A stretch of 19,167 nucleotides of DNA. Source: an uncultured Hungatella sp. (GTDB lineage Bacteria > Bacillota > Clostridia > Lachnospirales > Lachnospiraceae). This document shows, piece after piece, positions 1-7,225 of the stretch (the stretch's first letter is position 1; every line of letters starts with the position of its first letter). The stretch covers positions 1 to 19,167 of the forward strand of contig CAJUJV010000076.1 in assembly GCA_910586845.1 (NCBI GenBank), written 5' to 3'. The position numbers and the translations under genes are program-made. Under the pieces are notes generated by a model that saw nothing but the letters and a program-made list of their open reading frames with translations, was not told the DNA's origin and made no database searches.

Positions 1-8
1 CTCTCTTA

Positions 9-15
9 TTCCTTT
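9..15 (-). promoter_or_regulatory. Ribosome binding site of the next gene beyond the left edge (clpX expected)
   Basis: Read on the minus strand, the last bases after clpP contain AAAGGAA followed by TAAGAGAG and the window edge, so a start codon would fall just outside. In many bacteria clpX follows tig-clpP, so clpX is the natural guess, but none of its coding sequence is visible. Positions 1-59 otherwise hold no gene and no strong hairpin. Confidence 0.45.
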
Positions 16-59
16 CCATAATCTGTTCTCACAGTCTCTCATTGTTCCGTAATCCCTGT

Positions 60-641
60 TTAGTGTTTCACAAGGATCCCGTCTATGAGACCGTATGCTT
101 TGGCCTCCTCGGCCGTCATGTAGTTATCCCGCTCCGTATCTCTCTCGATGACGTCAATGGGCTGCCCCGTATTGGCGGCCAGGATCTCGTTAAGTTTCTT
201 TCTCGTCTTCAGAATGTTCTCCGCGGCGATCCTGATCTCCGTAGCCTGACCTCTGGCGCCGCCGGAAGGCTGATGAATCATCACCTCGGCATTGGGAAGG
301 GCAAACCGTTTCCCCTTGGCTCCGCCTGCCAGCAGAAACGCTCCCATGCTGGCCGCTATTCCCATACAGACTGTAGAGACATCACACTTGATATAATTCA
401 TGGTATCGTAGATCGCCATGCCTGCCGTCACGGATCCTCCGGGGCTGTTGATATACAGGTTAATATCCTTCCCCGGATCTTCGGACTCCAGAAACAGAAG
501 CTGAGCCACGATCAGGCTTGCGGATACATCGTTGACTTCCTCGCCCAGAAAGATAATCCTCTCTTTCAGAAGGCGGGAATAGATATCGTAAGACCGTTCG
601 CCTCTGCTGGTCTGTTCAATGACATATGGTACTAAACTCAT
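60..641 (-). CDS. clpP: ATP-dependent Clp protease proteolytic subunit ClpP
   Basis: Serine peptidase that forms the 14-subunit chamber of the cytosolic Clp protease and degrades proteins unfolded by ClpX, ClpA or ClpC. The 193-residue product has the normal mature length. The catalytic triad is visible in canonical positions: Ser98 in GIAASMGAF, His123 in MIHQPSGG and Asp172 in ERDTERDNYM. The oligomerisation and substrate region NLYINSPGGSVTAG (61-74) is also intact. The ATG at 641 is preceded by TGGAGGAG at good spacing. It lies 85 nt downstream of tig, the standard tig-clpP pairing, with a strong hairpin between them. Position 95 is Ile where many ClpPs have Met (GMAASM), a conservative change. 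Confidence 0.97.
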   Translation of the reverse strand: MSLVPYVIEQTSRGERSYDIYSRLLKERIIFLGEEVNDVSASLIVAQLLFLESEDPGKDINLYINSPGGSVTAGMAIYDTMNYIKCDVSTVCMGIAASMGAFLLAGGAKGKRFALPNAEVMIHQPSGGARGQATEIRIAAENILKTRKKLNEILAANTGQPIDVIERDTERDNYMTAEEAKAYGLIDGILVKH

Positions 642-676
642 CTTTACTCCTCCAGTCTTTCACTTTCTGTGAAGAA

Positions 677-706
677 ATTCTGAGTCCGGACTTCCGGACC
701 CAGAAT
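677..706 (-). terminator. Stem-loop between tig and clpP
   Basis: An inverted repeat with a 13-bp stem (ATTCTG / CAGAAT, one G-U pair, then GTCCGG / CCGGAC) and a four-base loop starts 20 nt after the tig stop codon. On the minus strand it is followed by TTTCTTC, which is only a weak U-tract. It could be a partial terminator or an mRNA processing/stability element that adjusts clpP relative to tig. No clear clpP promoter was recognised between it and clpP. Confidence 0.5.
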
Positions 707-726
707 CTGGTTTCTCAACATCTTCT

Positions 727-2004
727 TTAAACTAATTTTGCCTCTGCCACAAGGAAATCCACAGCCTCCTGGACTTCCTTCATCTGCTCCAGCCCCCGGT
801 CGCCCATGTAGGACTTCACCTGGTCGATCTCCATCTTGTAGCTGCTGGCCATGTTCTGAAGCTCTTCTTCCATCTTCTCGTCGGAGATCTGAATATTCTC
901 GGCCTTTACCACAGCCTCCAGGACCAGCCTGGTGCGGATGGTCTTCTCCGCCTGAGGTCTTGTCTGACTCTTCAGCTGCTCGGGTGTCATGCCCGTATAC
1001 TTCATATAATCGCTGAAAGACATCCCCTGACTCTGCATCCGGCGGGCGTAATCATTGATCATATTCTGAACCTGATACTCGATCATGGGCTCAGGAATAT
1101 CCATGGAAGCGCCTTCCACTACTTTCTCCACCACACGGTTCTCGTTCTCGGTGGCTGCCTGTTTCGCCCTGGTCTCTAAGAGTTTCGCCCTGACATCGGC
1201 CTTGTATTCATCCAGTGTATCAAATTCGGAAACTTCTCCGGCAAATTCATCGTTCAGCTCCGGAAGCTCTTTAACCTTGATCTCTTTCACGGTTACCTTA
1301 AAGAGAGCCGGCTTGCCTGCCAGTTCCCTGGCATGGTACTCTGTCGGGAATGTCACATTGACTTCACACTGCTCTCCTGTATTCTTACCGATCAGCTGCT
1401 CCTCAAAGGTGTCAATGAAGGAATGAGAACCGATGACCAGCTCATAATCCTCTGCCTTGCCGCCGTCAAAGGGCTGGCCGTCGATGAAGCCTTCAAAATC
1501 AATAATGGTCTGATCGCCTTCTGCTACGGGTCTGTCCTCCACAGTCAGGAGCCGGGAATTCTGATCCTGGATCTTCTTCAGTTCCCTCTCTACGTCCTCG
1601 TCGGTCACTTCCGCCGCTGCCTTCTCTACCTCGATGCCCTTGTAATCGCCCAGGGTCACCTCCGGTTTCACGGCTACCGTGGCCGTGTAGATAAAGTCCT
1701 TGCCCTTTTCTGCCTGTACCAGATCGATCTCCGGCCTGGAGACAATATCCAGTCCGCTCTCATCCGCGGCATCTCCGTAAGTGGCATCCAGTACGATGTT
1801 GGCGGCGTCCTCGTAAAATACTTCCGGACCGTACATTTTCTCTATCATGGCAAGAGGTGCTTTGCCCTTGCGGAAGCCCGGGATAGCGAAACGGCCTTTG
1901 TTCTTATTATATGCAGTCCTGATCGCTTCCTGAAACTGCTCAGCCGGTACCTCCACTGTAATCCTGGCCATATTCTTTTCTAATTTCTCTACCTGTAAAC
2001 TCAT
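727..2004 (-). CDS. tig: Trigger factor, ribosome-associated chaperone and prolyl isomerase
   Basis: Cytosolic chaperone that docks at the ribosomal exit tunnel and shields nascent chains. At 425 residues it has the family's usual length. The N-terminal ribosome-binding domain carries the signature GFRKGKAP at residues 43-50. An FKBP-type PPIase domain follows at about 155-240 (VAEGDQTIIDFEGFIDG...), then the helical C-terminal arms that form the chaperone cradle. The ATG at 2004 follows AAGGAGG. It is first in the tig-clpP cluster, with its own sigma-A promoter about 70 nt upstream, divergent from the CYTH gene. Nothing about the sequence looks damaged or transferred. Confidence 0.97.
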   Translation of the reverse strand: MSLQVEKLEKNMARITVEVPAEQFQEAIRTAYNKNKGRFAIPGFRKGKAPLAMIEKMYGPEVFYEDAANIVLDATYGDAADESGLDIVSRPEIDLVQAEKGKDFIYTATVAVKPEVTLGDYKGIEVEKAAAEVTDEDVERELKKIQDQNSRLLTVEDRPVAEGDQTIIDFEGFIDGQPFDGGKAEDYELVIGSHSFIDTFEEQLIGKNTGEQCEVNVTFPTEYHARELAGKPALFKVTVKEIKVKELPELNDEFAGEVSEFDTLDEYKADVRAKLLETRAKQAATENENRVVEKVVEGASMDIPEPMIEYQVQNMINDYARRMQSQGMSFSDYMKYTGMTPEQLKSQTRPQAEKTIRTRLVLEAVVKAENIQISDEKMEEELQNMASSYKMEIDQVKSYMGDRGLEQMKEVQEAVDFLVAEAKLV

Positions 2005-2072
2005 GTTATGGGTTCCTCCTTAATCTATATGTGAATCGCCTGCTCCACTTGGGCGCTACACTTCAATTTAGC

Positions 2073-2101
2073 ATTATAGCATAGGTTTTCGGGAAATACA
2101 A
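2073..2101 (-). promoter_or_regulatory. Sigma-A promoter of tig
   Basis: Minus strand TTGTAT (2096-2101), 17-nt spacer, TATAAT (2073-2078). The -10 is extended by TGC directly upstream. It lies about 70 nt before the tig start codon. It is the only good match in the divergent 184-bp intergenic region on this strand. Confidence 0.75.
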
Positions 2102-2116
2102 GAAGCACTTTGGCAG

Positions 2117-2145
2117 TTGATTCGGCAGAATTATAATTGTATACT
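2117..2145 (+). promoter_or_regulatory. Sigma-A promoter of the CYTH-domain gene
   Basis: Plus strand TTGATT (2117-2122), 17-nt spacer, TATACT (2140-2145), placing the start of transcription near 2152, about 37 nt before the CYTH start codon. It is back to back with the tig promoter, the two -35 elements lying 15 bp apart, so the promoters may influence each other. Confidence 0.65.
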
Positions 2146-2188
2146 TGGGTTATACTGCCATCATCCATGAGAAAGGAGAAAACTCATT

Positions 2189-2641
2189 ATGGAAATCGAA
2201 CGCAAATATCTGGTGGCCGCACTGCCTGCAGACTACCGATCCTGGCCCTCCCGTTCCATCCAGCAGGCCTATCTGTGCACAGAACCGGTGGTGCGGATCC
2301 GAAAGGAGGATCAGCAGTACTATCTCACCTATAAGTCCAAAGGCCTTCTGGAACGGGAAGAATACAATCTTCCCCTGACGAAGGAGGCCTATGACCATCT
2401 TCTCCCCAAAGCCGACGGCATCGTCCTGACCAAGCGCCGTTACCGGATCCCCATAGAAGGCACCGGCCTTACTATCGAACTGGATCTCTTCTCCGGCGTC
2501 TACGAAGGGCTCTGTCTGGCAGAAGTGGAATTTGAGACAAAGCAGGAGGCCGAAGAATTCGTCCCTCCGGACTGGTTCGGCCGGGATGTGACATTTTCCG
2601 GCGAATATCAGAACAGCCGCCTGGCTCTGAGAAAGCAATAG
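2189..2641 (+). CDS. CYTH-domain protein, probable inorganic triphosphatase-like
   Basis: A 150-residue single-domain protein that opens with MEIERKYLV, the ExExK signature of the CYTH (triphosphate tunnel metalloenzyme) superfamily. Alternating charged beta strands follow: VVRIRKED, YYLTYKSKG, REEYNLPL, KRRYRIP, TIELDLFSG and AEVEFETKQEAEEF. The inward-facing Arg, Lys and Glu residues expected to bind triphosphate and metal are in place. Small bacterial members hydrolyse inorganic tripolyphosphate; a nucleotide cyclase role is less likely at this length and is not supported by neighbours. AAAGGAG precedes the ATG by 10 nt. It is a single-gene unit with its own promoter and ends in a strong shared terminator. 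Exact substrate is not readable from sequence. Confidence 0.87.
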   Translation: MEIERKYLVAALPADYRSWPSRSIQQAYLCTEPVVRIRKEDQQYYLTYKSKGLLEREEYNLPLTKEAYDHLLPKADGIVLTKRRYRIPIEGTGLTIELDLFSGVYEGLCLAEVEFETKQEAEEFVPPDWFGRDVTFSGEYQNSRLALRKQ

Positions 2642-2656
2642 GATCTTCCGGAAAAC

Positions 2657-2708
2657 GGACCGGGCAGCAGGAGACAGAAAACTCCCTGCTGCCCGGTCCA
2701 CCCTTTTT
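2657..2708. terminator. Bidirectional intrinsic terminator between convergent CYTH and DUF1292 genes
   Basis: A perfect 15-bp inverted repeat (2657-2671 with 2685-2699, arm GGACCGGGCAGCAGG) encloses a 13-base loop. On the plus strand it is followed by ACCCTTTTT, and on the minus strand by GTTTTCC, so it can stop transcription from both sides. It fills the 78-nt convergent gap. Confidence 0.9.
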
Positions 2709-2719
2709 ACTTCTGCGGT

Positions 2720-3046
2720 CTACTCCAGATCCTCCAGCTCGTCCTCCCCGATAAGCTCGTCGTACTCCTGGGCATCCAGAAGCTCGTCAAAGGCATCGGC
2801 TACGATCTCATATTCCTCGTCATCCTCGATATTATCCAGAGACGGCTCGCCGTCCTCCGGCTCATTGTAGCGGTACAGGTAAACTTCCCCCTCCTCCGCC
2901 TCTGCTCCGTCCATGGGAAGCAGTGCGATGTAATCTCTTCCGGCGGCCTCGAAGATCGTAAGGACCACGCATTCCACCTCGCTTCCGTCATCCATGTTCA
3001 GGGTGACGGTCATCTCCTCCTGGGGCTCCATATTGTTATCTGCCAT
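2720..3046 (-). CDS. DUF1292 family protein (YrzB-like), function unknown
   Basis: A 108-residue, strongly acidic protein. The core has alternating strands typical of DUF1292 (EEMTVTLNMDDGSEVECVVL, RDYIALLPMDG, GEVYLYRYNEPEDGE), followed by an acidic helical tail (DEEYEIVADAFDELLDAQEY). B. subtilis YrzB belongs to this family and has no assigned function. The ATG at 3046 follows GAGGA at 9 nt; the reading frame stays open further upstream but runs into the promoter, so the longer form is unlikely. It has its own promoter, and shares a terminator with the convergent CYTH gene. In many Firmicutes yrzB sits beside ruvX and alaS; here it does not. Confidence 0.85.
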   Translation of the reverse strand: MADNNMEPQEEMTVTLNMDDGSEVECVVLTIFEAAGRDYIALLPMDGAEAEEGEVYLYRYNEPEDGEPSLDNIEDDEEYEIVADAFDELLDAQEYDELIGEDELEDLE

Positions 3047-3077
3047 GATCTCTGTTCCTCTCTTTGCTGAAAATTTA

Positions 3078-3105
3078 ATTATACTGTTCATTTTCACTGT
3101 ATCAG
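3078..3105 (-). promoter_or_regulatory. Probable sigma-A promoter of the DUF1292 gene
   Basis: Minus strand TATAAT (3078-3083) preceded at 16 nt by CTGATA (3100-3105), a four-of-six -35 match. It lies in the 91-nt gap after cobO, about 32 nt before the DUF1292 start codon. Confidence 0.6.
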
Positions 3106-3137
3106 AACAGGGGCGTAAACGCAAGGACTTTCTTTTC

Positions 3138-3671
3138 TTAATACTCGATTCCTTCCCTGGCTGTCACTCCCCTGTCATAAGGATGCTTCCTCTTGCACAC
3201 CTCCGATACATAGTCCGCGGCATTTAAAAGAGCCTCCGACGGATCCCTGCCGGTCATCACCACTTCCAGGCGGTCGGGCTTTTCTCTGAGACATTTCAGC
3301 AGCTCCGCCTCCGGGACCAGCCCGTACCTGCAGGCGGCCATGATCTCATCCAGCAGAATCATATCGAATTTTTCCTCCACCCCTTCTCTCCATGCCTTAT
3401 GAAAAAGCCTGTTGTAATATTCCCCGGCTTCCTTTTTTTCCGTCTCTGTCATCCGGGAAAAAAAGCCGAAGGATCTTTTGCAGGGTATCAGCCGGATACC
3501 CGGAATCCCACCCAGCACCGGCACCTCCCCGGAGTCGTCTGTCTTCAGAAAACGGGCGATCAAAATCCTCTTTCCTCTTCCCGCTGCCCTCACGGCCATC
3601 CCCAGAGCCGCCGTCGTCTTTCCTTTCCCGTCCCCACAGTAGATGTGGACAAGACCTGTTTTTTGTTCCAT
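3138..3671 (-). CDS. cobO: Cob(I)yrinic acid a,c-diamide adenosyltransferase (CobO/CobA/BtuR family)
   Basis: Transfers the adenosyl group of ATP to reduced cobalt corrinoids to make adenosylcobalamin-type cofactors, in the cytosol. Visible features of the 177-residue protein are the P-loop GDGKGKTT (13-20), RFLKTDDSGE, the Walker-B-like DMILLDEIMAACRYGLV, and the C-terminal VCKRKHPYDRGVTAREGIEY typical of CobO. I chose the second of two adjacent ATGs (3671) because GGAGG lies 4 nt before it; the ATG at 3674 would be only 1 nt away. The frame is open back to a GTG at 3761 that overlaps the helicase stop codon, but that 30-residue extension (GVHPAAAAGRQEQPERAGG) is unlike the family. No other cobalamin genes are in view, so it may serve salvage. 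Confidence 0.9.
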   Translation of the reverse strand: MEQKTGLVHIYCGDGKGKTTAALGMAVRAAGRGKRILIARFLKTDDSGEVPVLGGIPGIRLIPCKRSFGFFSRMTETEKKEAGEYYNRLFHKAWREGVEEKFDMILLDEIMAACRYGLVPEAELLKCLREKPDRLEVVMTGRDPSEALLNAADYVSEVCKRKHPYDRGVTAREGIEY

Positions 3672-3757
3672 CATCCCTCCAGCTCTTTCTGGCTGCTCCT
3701 GCCGTCCTGCAGCTGCCGCCGGATGGACCCCCGGACCGGGCTGCCGAACGACTGTGT

Positions 3758-5581
3758 TCACCTCAGATATTCGTCAATAAACCGGGACCGCTCCTGTTTC
3801 TTCCCGTACCGCTCCCTGACATAACACACGTGGAGCCGTTCTTTTGCCCTGGTCATGGCTACGTAGAACATCCTCCGCTCTTCCTCCACATCCGGGTCCA
3901 ATACGGCCTTTCCGTGGGGCGTGATCCCTTCATTGGCATCCAGTATGTATACGATCTTAAACTCCAGACCCTTGGAACTGTGCATGGTCATGAGAGACAC
4001 GCCCCGTGGAGCCGACTTCTGGGCCCGGGCCTGATCCCTCAGCTTCTCCCTGTACTCTTCCATATGGGCAAACCAGGTTTCCATGGTCTTAAATCCCGCG
4101 GCGCTCTCCTGAAGCTGATCCGCTGTCTCCAGAAGTTCTTCCGGCTTCATCCGCCGGAACCGGGCGTACTCTTTCAGGTAATCGTCATAACCCACGCCCT
4201 TCCTGATATAGTTGACTGCAGCAGCCGGAGGCATGTCCTTTAACATGGCAAGATCATACTCCAGCTGTTCGATCCTCTCCACCATCCAGCCTTTGTCCTG
4301 ATAGAAAGATTTTATCCTGTTCCAGGACACATCCGCATCTTCCAGGGCATCCCGGCTCACATAACGGTTGGGGCGGTTGATGATCTGCAGGATATTGCTC
4401 CGCCTTAAATCCCCTGACGCCGCCCGGATATAGGACAGCACATTTTTGGAGATCCAGTGCTCATAGAGATTGGGCAGGGAATCTTTCATAGTAAAGGGAA
4501 TGTTGTACTCCATCAGCTTCTGAATCATAAGCCTGGGATTGATGTTGGTCCGGTACAGAACCGCCATGTCCTCCAGCCGGTATCCTGCCCTCACATAATC
4601 CTGGATCTCATCCACGATCCTCAGAGTTTCTTCCTGGGGATCCGTACTCATGCAAGTGACCACAGGCTTGCCTGCACCTCTGGCGGCAGTCAGTTTTTTC
4701 TCATACCGCTTCGTGTTGTGGCCGATAAGGGCCGAAGCCGCCTCCACGATCTCCCGGGTTGACCGGTAATTGACCCCCAGAAGCACGGTCCTGGCCTGAG
4801 GATAATCTCTGGTAAATCCCAGCATGATCTCCGGTCGGGCCCCCCGGAACCGGTATACCGACTGGTCGTCATCCCCTACAATAAACAGATTGTTCTCCGG
4901 AAGAGCAAGCATTTTCACGATCTCGTACTGAACCCTGTTGATATCCTGAAACTCGTCGATCAGGATATACCGGAACTTGTTCTGCCACGCCCTGAGGATA
5001 TCCTTTCTCTGTGTAAACAGCTCATGGCACATGACCAGCATATCGTCAAAATCCAGCAGACCGGCCCGGCGCATCCGCTCCTCGTAACCCCGGTACAGCT
5101 TCTTGAACACTTCCTCGGAGCAGTTCCGGGAATAATAGTGATCCAGGTTCATCATCTCGCTTTTCACCAGGCTGATCTCTCCCAGCACCGCGGGGATAAA
5201 TTCGTGTTCATCCTCGATCTCAAGCCCGTATTCTCCGATCATCTCCCGGATATATCCCATCTTCTGTTCTTCCCGGACAATATCGGAGGCTTTATAGCGG
5301 TATGCATATTTTAAGATCGTGAAAAAAACGGAGTGGAAAGTGCCGAAACTGACTCTGGTACTCTTCCCCTCCGTCAGCACGGAAAACCGCTCCTCCATCT
5401 CCCTGGCTGCGGCCCTGGTGAATGTAATGACAAGAATCTGTCCCGGATCAACGCCCCGTCGGATCAGATTCCGGGTCCTGTGTGTGATTACCGTCGTCTT
5501 GCCCGAACCCGGCCCTGCAAGAACCATCATGGGCCCGCCTGTATGACTGACAGCCTCCTCCTGTGAGGGATTAAAAGCCAT
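3758..5581 (-). CDS. UvrD/PcrA/Rep-type superfamily I DNA helicase
   Basis: ATP-driven 3'-5' DNA helicase, 607 residues. Superfamily I motifs run in order: a Q-motif (NPSQEEAV, 4-11), Walker A GPGSGKTT (23-30), motif Ia ITFTRAAAREME, motif II DEFQD (209-213), motif III GDDDQSVYRFRGA (236-248), motif IV GVNYRST, motif V TMHSSKGLEF and motif VI FYVAMTRAKERLHV near the C-terminus. It is about 120 residues shorter than typical PcrA/UvrD and ends soon after motif VI, so it lacks the long C-terminal tail. It is therefore probably a second, smaller UvrD-like helicase rather than the housekeeping PcrA. The ATG follows GGAGG at 11 nt. It sits downstream of gltX and 86 nt before the chosen cobO start. 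Confidence 0.9.
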   Translation of the reverse strand: MAFNPSQEEAVSHTGGPMMVLAGPGSGKTTVITHRTRNLIRRGVDPGQILVITFTRAAAREMEERFSVLTEGKSTRVSFGTFHSVFFTILKYAYRYKASDIVREEQKMGYIREMIGEYGLEIEDEHEFIPAVLGEISLVKSEMMNLDHYYSRNCSEEVFKKLYRGYEERMRRAGLLDFDDMLVMCHELFTQRKDILRAWQNKFRYILIDEFQDINRVQYEIVKMLALPENNLFIVGDDDQSVYRFRGARPEIMLGFTRDYPQARTVLLGVNYRSTREIVEAASALIGHNTKRYEKKLTAARGAGKPVVTCMSTDPQEETLRIVDEIQDYVRAGYRLEDMAVLYRTNINPRLMIQKLMEYNIPFTMKDSLPNLYEHWISKNVLSYIRAASGDLRRSNILQIINRPNRYVSRDALEDADVSWNRIKSFYQDKGWMVERIEQLEYDLAMLKDMPPAAAVNYIRKGVGYDDYLKEYARFRRMKPEELLETADQLQESAAGFKTMETWFAHMEEYREKLRDQARAQKSAPRGVSLMTMHSSKGLEFKIVYILDANEGITPHGKAVLDPDVEEERRMFYVAMTRAKERLHVCYVRERYGKKQERSRFIDEYLR

Positions 5582-5584
5582 AGA

Positions 5585-5617
5585 TTACAATTCCTCCGGT
5601 ATCTCTTTTCTCTTCAT
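5585..5617 (-). CDS. Possible ten-codon upstream ORF before the helicase gene
   Basis: On the minus strand an ATG at 5617 opens MKRKEIPEEL and stops at TAA, 3 nt before the helicase ATG. Its last codons contain the helicase's GGAGG. A weak AGGGGAA lies 4 nt before the ATG. The layout is the same as upstream of pnp (13029-13052), which is why I list it, but a chance ORF this short is easy to get. If translated it would couple the helicase to upstream ribosomes. Confidence 0.25.
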   Translation of the reverse strand: MKRKEIPEEL

Positions 5618-5636
5618 GTTCTTCCCCTGTGACCGG

Positions 5637-5694
5637 CCCTTTTCCGGCTTAACCCGGAAAAGGGGCAGGACATACTTTTATGCTGTCCCGCCCC
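5637..5694 (-). terminator. Two overlapping hairpins after gltX
   Basis: Seven nt after the gltX stop codon a stem-loop (arms 5684-5694 and 5662-5672, 11 bp with one G-U) is followed on the minus strand by TTTT. A second hairpin (arms 5654-5664 and 5637-5647, CCCTTTTCCGG with its perfect complement, six-base loop) uses that T-run as its own 5' arm and shares three bases (5662-5664) with the first. They cannot both form completely. The first looks like a weak terminator and the second could modulate it, setting how much gltX transcript reaches the helicase and cobO. Confidence 0.65.
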
Positions 5695-5700
5695 GTCATA

Positions 5701-7164
5701 TCACTCCTGACTCAGCATCCGGATCCCTTTCCGGATCCTTTCCAGAGACTCTTCCTTCCCCAGAACCTCCATGATCTCCGTGGCCCCCGCAGGCGTCATC
5801 TGTTTGCCGGACACAGCCGTTCGAATCGGCCACATGACATAACCCGTCTTCACGCCCTTATCCGACACATATCCCGCCAGAATCTGGTAGAGTGCGTCGT
5901 TGGAGTAATCCTCCTGAGCTTCCAGCAGAGGAAGTACCTCTTTAAGGACCTCCAGAGAAGTCTCCCTGGTGGTCTTCATCTTCTTGTGGACATACATCTG
6001 AGGATCATACTCGGGCATGGTCTCAAAGAAATCAATGTGCCCCTCTATGTCCGGGAACACTTCGATCCTGGTCTTCACCATGGCGGCGATCTTGCGCAGA
6101 TCCAGGTCTTTTCTGATCACCTCTTTGATATAGGGCTCGGCCATGTCATAGAATCGGTCAAAATCCATGGTTTTCAAATACTCGCCGTTCATCCACTTTA
6201 ACTTGGTCACGTCAAACACTGCCGGAGACTTGCTCATATGGCGGTAGTCAAACGCCTCCACCAGTTCCTCCAGGGAAAAGATCTCCCGGTTGTCTTCCGG
6301 GGACCAGCCCAGAAGCGCCACATAGTTGACCACGGCCTCGGACACAAACCCCTGCTCGATCAGATCTTCATAGGAGGAATGGCCGCTTCTCTTGCTCAGT
6401 TTCTTGTGCTCCTCGTTAGTGATCAGCGGACAGTGGACATAGACCGGAACATCCCAGCCGAACGCGTCGTAGAGACGGTTGTACTTGGGGGAGGAGGACA
6501 GATATTCGTTGCCCCGGACCACATGGGTGATCCCCATGAGATGGTCGTCCACCACGTTGGCGAAATTGTAGGTGGGATAGCCGTCGGACTTGATTAAAAC
6601 CATGTCGTCAAGCTCCGAGTTGTCCACCGTAATATCTCCGTAAATGTCGTCGTGGAAGGTGGTGGTGCCTTCCGCCGGATTATTCTGACGGATGACATAG
6701 GGAAGGCCTGCTGCCAGGTTGGCTTCCACCTCTTCTTTGGACAGGTGGAGGCAATGTTTGTCATAGGTCATGATCTCCTCGCCGTTCACCGTCTTTTTCA
6801 GAGAGTTCAGCCGCTCCTGGGTGCAGAAACAGTAGTAGGCCTCCCCTTTTTCAACAAGCTTTCTGGCGTATTCCAGATAGATACCGGCGGCCTGGCGCTC
6901 ACTCTGGACATAGGGACCTACTCCGCCGTCCTTGTCCGGCCCCTCGTCATGGATCAGCCCTGTCTTCTCCAGAGTCCGGTAAATGATCTCCGTAGCCCCT
7001 TCCACAAACCGCTCCTGGTCCGTGTCCTCGATTCTCAGAAGGAAATCTCCGCCTTCGTGCTTGGCGATCAGGTACGCGTAGAGAGCGGTCCTTAAGTTTC
7101 CCACATGCATCCGCCCTGTAGGGCTGGGAGCATATCTTGTTCTCACTTTATGTTCACTGTTCAT
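5701..7164 (-). CDS. gltX: Glutamyl-tRNA synthetase
   Basis: Charges tRNA(Glu) with glutamate in the cytosol; 487 residues, the normal length for a bacterial GluRS. The class I signature is visible as PSPTGRMHVGN (13-23, HIGH box read as HVGN) and KLSKR (255-259, KMSKS box). FLLRIEDTDQER (41-52) is the conserved glutamate-site strand. A Cys-x-Cys (112, 114) and Cys-x-His (138, 140) set matches the zinc-binding site seen in some GluRS. The C-terminal anticodon-binding helical domain is complete. The ATG follows AGGAG. A promoter overlapping the mgtE stop serves it. Whether it also charges tRNA(Gln) (the non-discriminating form, usual where GatCAB is used) cannot be decided here. Confidence 0.96.
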   Translation of the reverse strand: MNSEHKVRTRYAPSPTGRMHVGNLRTALYAYLIAKHEGGDFLLRIEDTDQERFVEGATEIIYRTLEKTGLIHDEGPDKDGGVGPYVQSERQAAGIYLEYARKLVEKGEAYYCFCTQERLNSLKKTVNGEEIMTYDKHCLHLSKEEVEANLAAGLPYVIRQNNPAEGTTTFHDDIYGDITVDNSELDDMVLIKSDGYPTYNFANVVDDHLMGITHVVRGNEYLSSSPKYNRLYDAFGWDVPVYVHCPLITNEEHKKLSKRSGHSSYEDLIEQGFVSEAVVNYVALLGWSPEDNREIFSLEELVEAFDYRHMSKSPAVFDVTKLKWMNGEYLKTMDFDRFYDMAEPYIKEVIRKDLDLRKIAAMVKTRIEVFPDIEGHIDFFETMPEYDPQMYVHKKMKTTRETSLEVLKEVLPLLEAQEDYSNDALYQILAGYVSDKGVKTGYVMWPIRTAVSGKQMTPAGATEIMEVLGKEESLERIRKGIRMLSQE

Positions 7165-7196
7165 GTTTTTTTACTCCTGTTCCTTTTGCTGTGTTT

Positions 7197-7225
7197 AGTA
7201 TACTATCAATCTCCCGCAATTTCAA
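7197..7225 (-). promoter_or_regulatory. Sigma-A promoter of gltX
   Basis: Minus strand TTGAAA (7220-7225), 17-nt spacer, TATACT (7197-7202), about 33 nt before the gltX start codon. The -35 hexamer contains the TGA stop codon of mgtE, so gltX is transcribed independently of the attenuated mgtE transcript. Confidence 0.8.

Noticed and set aside
3672..3761. 30-residue N-terminal extension of cobO from a GTG overlapping the helicase stop
   Set aside because: The extension is Pro/Ala/Gly-rich, unlike CobO proteins, which start just before the P-loop. A better ribosome binding site precedes the downstream ATG.
3392..4243. A plus-strand open frame of 283 codons opposite cobO and the helicase
   Set aside because: Antisense to two well-supported genes and full of Pro/Ser/Arg, with no recognisable domain.
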